Under the pieces are notes generated by a model. That model saw only the letters and a list, made by a program, of their open reading frames with translations. It had not been told where the DNA came from and ran no database searches. Position numbers and translations under genes: made by a program. From Planctomycetota bacterium (GTDB lineage Bacteria; Planctomycetota; Phycisphaerae; WQYP01), in contig JAKBAC010000183.1 of the NCBI GenBank assembly GCA_021809365.1, positions 1-6,202 of the forward strand: a DNA stretch of 6,202 nucleotides. Direction: 5' to 3'. This document shows positions 5,336-6,202 of this stretch, piece after piece; position 1 is the first letter of the stretch, and every line of letters begins with the position of its first letter.

Positions 5336-5351
5336 TTCCCGAGGCCGGGAA
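5336..5351 (-). terminator. Candidate intrinsic terminator after hicBA
   Basis: Read on the minus strand, about 40 bases past the hicA stop, TTCCCG and CGGGAA form a 6-bp stem with a GCCT loop, followed by TTTATT. The stem is short and the T-run is broken, so it is a weak candidate, but position and orientation are right for the end of the operon. Confidence 0.4.
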
Positions 5352-5391
5352 GCAGGCGTGCGATTTTATTTGTCATCGCCGGTCGCCCCGC

Positions 5392-5616
5392 TCATGGCAA
5401 TAAACTCAGGAATTCTTCAAGCGTCATACCACTGGATCGCACAAGACTTCGCAACGTGCCTTTGGCTACTTCACGGTGATCCGGGACGGACAGCGTCGCC
5501 GGAGTACCACTTTTAATTAAGATAATGTGGCTTCCGCGCTGACGTACCTGCTGCCAGCCCCCCTTGCATAGCGCCCGAACCACCTCGCGTCCACTGAGTA
5601 CCGGCAAAGGTGGCAT
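5392..5616 (-). CDS. hicA: HicA-type toxin, mRNA interferase
   Basis: This is a 74-residue member of the HicA (YcfA) family, small proteins with a double-stranded-RNA-binding-like fold that cleave mRNA when free of their antitoxin. The conserved blocks are all here: LSGREVVRALCKGGW (8-21), RQRGSHIILIK (26-35) with H30 as the expected catalytic histidine, VPDHREVAKGTLRSLVR (44-60), and the closing SGMTLEEFL (62-70). Length is normal for an active toxin and nothing is broken. The ATG (5616-5614) overlaps the last base of the upstream antitoxin stop (TAATG), and only a distant GAGG (5630-5627) precedes it. Translation is therefore probably coupled to the antitoxin, which would keep toxin from being made alone. 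The stop is TGA at 5394-5392. The order is antitoxin first, the reverse of the classic hicAB arrangement. Confidence 0.92.
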   Translation of the reverse strand: MPPLPVLSGREVVRALCKGGWQQVRQRGSHIILIKSGTPATLSVPDHREVAKGTLRSLVRSSGMTLEEFLSLLP

Positions 5617-5831
5617 TAGATCGTGACCTCAATTTGCTGGGTTTCCACCGTCAGCGGCATCCCGTGCTCTGCCCGCACTTCCAAACATCCCGCAATCGCA
5701 TCGCGGATATTGGCCAGCGCCTCGTTGCGGGTGTCCCCTTGGCTGACGCAACCCGGTATGGAGGGGCATTCGATCACCCATTTGCCGTCTTCGTCGCGTT
5801 CTATCACGGTCATAAATTTCATACTAATCAT
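5616..5831 (-). CDS. hicB: HicB-type antitoxin, short single-domain form
   Basis: This is a 71-residue antitoxin of the HicB family, expected to bind and inhibit the HicA encoded directly downstream. The signature is clear: MTVIERDEDGKWVIECP (7-23), then SIPGCVSQGDTRNEALANI (24-42), a partial RNase H-like fold seen across the family. After DAIAGCLEVRAEHGMPL (44-60) the protein ends with a short beta-like tail. There is no C-terminal ribbon-helix-helix or helix-turn-helix, so this HicB probably cannot repress its own promoter by itself. I chose the ATG at 5831 because AAAGG lies five bases before it. A TTG further upstream (5876) sits in the likely -10 region and lacks a ribosome site. An ATG at 5822 (MKFMTVIER) would also give a family-like start but has no Shine-Dalgarno sequence. 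The stop TAA (5618-5616) shares one base with the hicA start. Confidence 0.92.
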   Translation of the reverse strand: MISMKFMTVIERDEDGKWVIECPSIPGCVSQGDTRNEALANIRDAIAGCLEVRAEHGMPLTVETQQIEVTI

Positions 5832-5874
5832 TTTAACCTTTAAGGCCTGGTCTGCCAAACGCTCATGTTCGTTC

Positions 5875-5904
5875 AATAAAAGCGCTCTTCTCTACTATTG
5901 TGAA
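5875..5904 (-). promoter_or_regulatory. Candidate hicBA promoter
   Basis: On the minus strand TTCACA (5904-5899, five of six -35 matches) is followed after 18 bases by TTTATT (5880-5875, four of six -10 matches). Transcription would start near 5868, leaving a leader of roughly 35 bases before hicB. The -10 is weak, so this is a plausible but unproven call. Confidence 0.35.
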
Positions 5905-5993
5905 GTTTCCCCGCGCGGCCCGGTGGCCCGGAAAAATTGCCACGCCCTGTGTGTTCCGTCACCGAATGGGCTATCGCAATCCGAGCCGAATTA

Positions 5994-5999
5994 TATAAT
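5994..5999 (+). promoter_or_regulatory. Candidate -10 box for the MNT nucleotidyltransferase gene
   Basis: This is a perfect TATAAT 94 bases before the ATG at 6094. No recognisable -35 box lies 16-19 bases upstream and there is no TG extension. The predicted leader (about 6006-6093) contains a 5-bp stem, CGCCG (6039-6043) with CGGCG (6052-6056), which may be an operator or leader hairpin. Confidence 0.45.
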
Positions 6000-6080
6000 G
6001 ATGGTAATGGTGAAACCGGCGTGAGATTCGCTGTGGTACGCCGTCGCAACCCGGCGATTACTCGAACCGGCTCCTAGAAG

Positions 6081-6087
6081 AAAGGAG
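6081..6087 (+). promoter_or_regulatory. Ribosome binding site of the nucleotidyltransferase gene
   Basis: AAAGGAG lies six bases before the ATG at 6094. It is a near-ideal Shine-Dalgarno sequence and settles the start over the ATG three codons downstream. Confidence 0.8.
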
Positions 6088-6093
6088 TTCAGG

Positions 6094-6202
6094 ATGATCA
6101 GTATGCAAGAAGTCCTGCTGCGACGCGATGATATTATGACCGTGGCCCAGCAAAATGGTGCCCATGATTTGCGTATCTTCGGGTCGGTGGCACGGGGGCA
6201 GG
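6094..6202 (+). CDS. MNT-type nucleotidyltransferase, N-terminal part (probable toxin-antitoxin component)
   Basis: The first 36 codons of a small nucleotidyltransferase are visible before the window ends. After an amphipathic N-terminal helix (MQEVLLRRDDIMTVAQQNG) comes DLRIFGSVARGQ, the beta-strand and GSxxRG loop that bind the nucleotide in the MNT subgroup of the polymerase-beta superfamily. The catalytic SDxD motif would follow within about a dozen residues and is off the edge. Stand-alone MNT proteins usually pair with an adjacent HEPN-domain protein. In HEPN-MNT modules the MNT protein acts as antitoxin by adding AMP to the HEPN toxin. Whether a HEPN gene follows cannot be seen. The gene is divergent from hicBA, with about 260 bases between the two start codons. 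Confidence 0.85.
   Translation, partial: MISMQEVLLRRDDIMTVAQQNGAHDLRIFGSVARGQ

Larger units (their letters stand above)
5101..5391. other. Gene-free interval dominated by an inverted repeat pair
   Basis: Between the possible Cys-rich frame and the hicA stop I see no gene. The interval holds the inverted 9-mer arrays with a 113-base spacer and a candidate hicBA terminator. Forward open frames here (5042-5479) cross the repeats and run antisense into hicA, so they are artefacts. Confidence 0.55.

Noticed and set aside
5042..5479. 145-codon forward frame
   Set aside because: It crosses both inverted repeat arms and runs antisense into hicA.
5623..6024. 133-codon forward frame antisense to hicB
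   Set aside because: hicB on the other strand has clear family motifs, a ribosome site and a coupled partner. This frame has none of these.

Overview
The window looks like bacterial chromosome of moderately high G+C. Its genes are compact and Shine-Dalgarno led, and they are separated by unusually long gene-poor stretches full of short-period repeats. Nothing fixes the taxon. The 9-bp and 7-bp intergenic repeats resemble what I recall from environmental lineages such as Planctomycetota, Verrucomicrobiota or Desulfobacterota, but that is an impression only.

Layout. Bases 2-430 (+) hold the C-terminal end of a class I/II PLP-dependent aminotransferase whose start lies off the left edge. Bases 431-1529 hold no convincing gene: there are tandem 9-mers at 603-655, a second 9-mer family at 805-916, a 7-mer triplet at 934-954 and several hairpins. 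Bases 1530-2597 (+) encode a complete RhuM-family protein. Bases 2598-3268 are again gene-free, with a run of three adjacent stem-loops at 2926-2986. Bases 3269-4942 (-) encode a complete UbiB/ABC1/AarF-type atypical kinase. A small Cys-rich reading frame upstream of it (4939-5100, -) overlaps its start codon by ATGA and may be real. Around it lies a large inverted pair of 9-mer arrays (5109-5135 and 5249-5275). Bases 5392-5831 (-) hold a compact hicBA-type toxin-antitoxin pair. Bases 6094-6202 (+) begin a MNT-type nucleotidyltransferase that runs off the right edge and is divergent from hicBA.

How it fits together. The aminotransferase and the kinase look like ordinary housekeeping genes. 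The RhuM gene, the hicBA pair and the MNT nucleotidyltransferase belong to families that are common in mobile or defence-rich accessory DNA, so the window is a patchwork of core and accessory material. A degenerate 37-39 bp repeat lies on both sides of rhuM in the same orientation, which would fit rhuM sitting in an inserted cassette.

The strongest unexplained signals are two. One is a single family of 9-bp units (consensus about NCRCRGATW) found as a direct array, as a single-unit hairpin and as a long inverted pair. The other is the possible Cys-rich mini-protein translationally coupled to the UbiB-like kinase. I see no convincing new multi-gene system.
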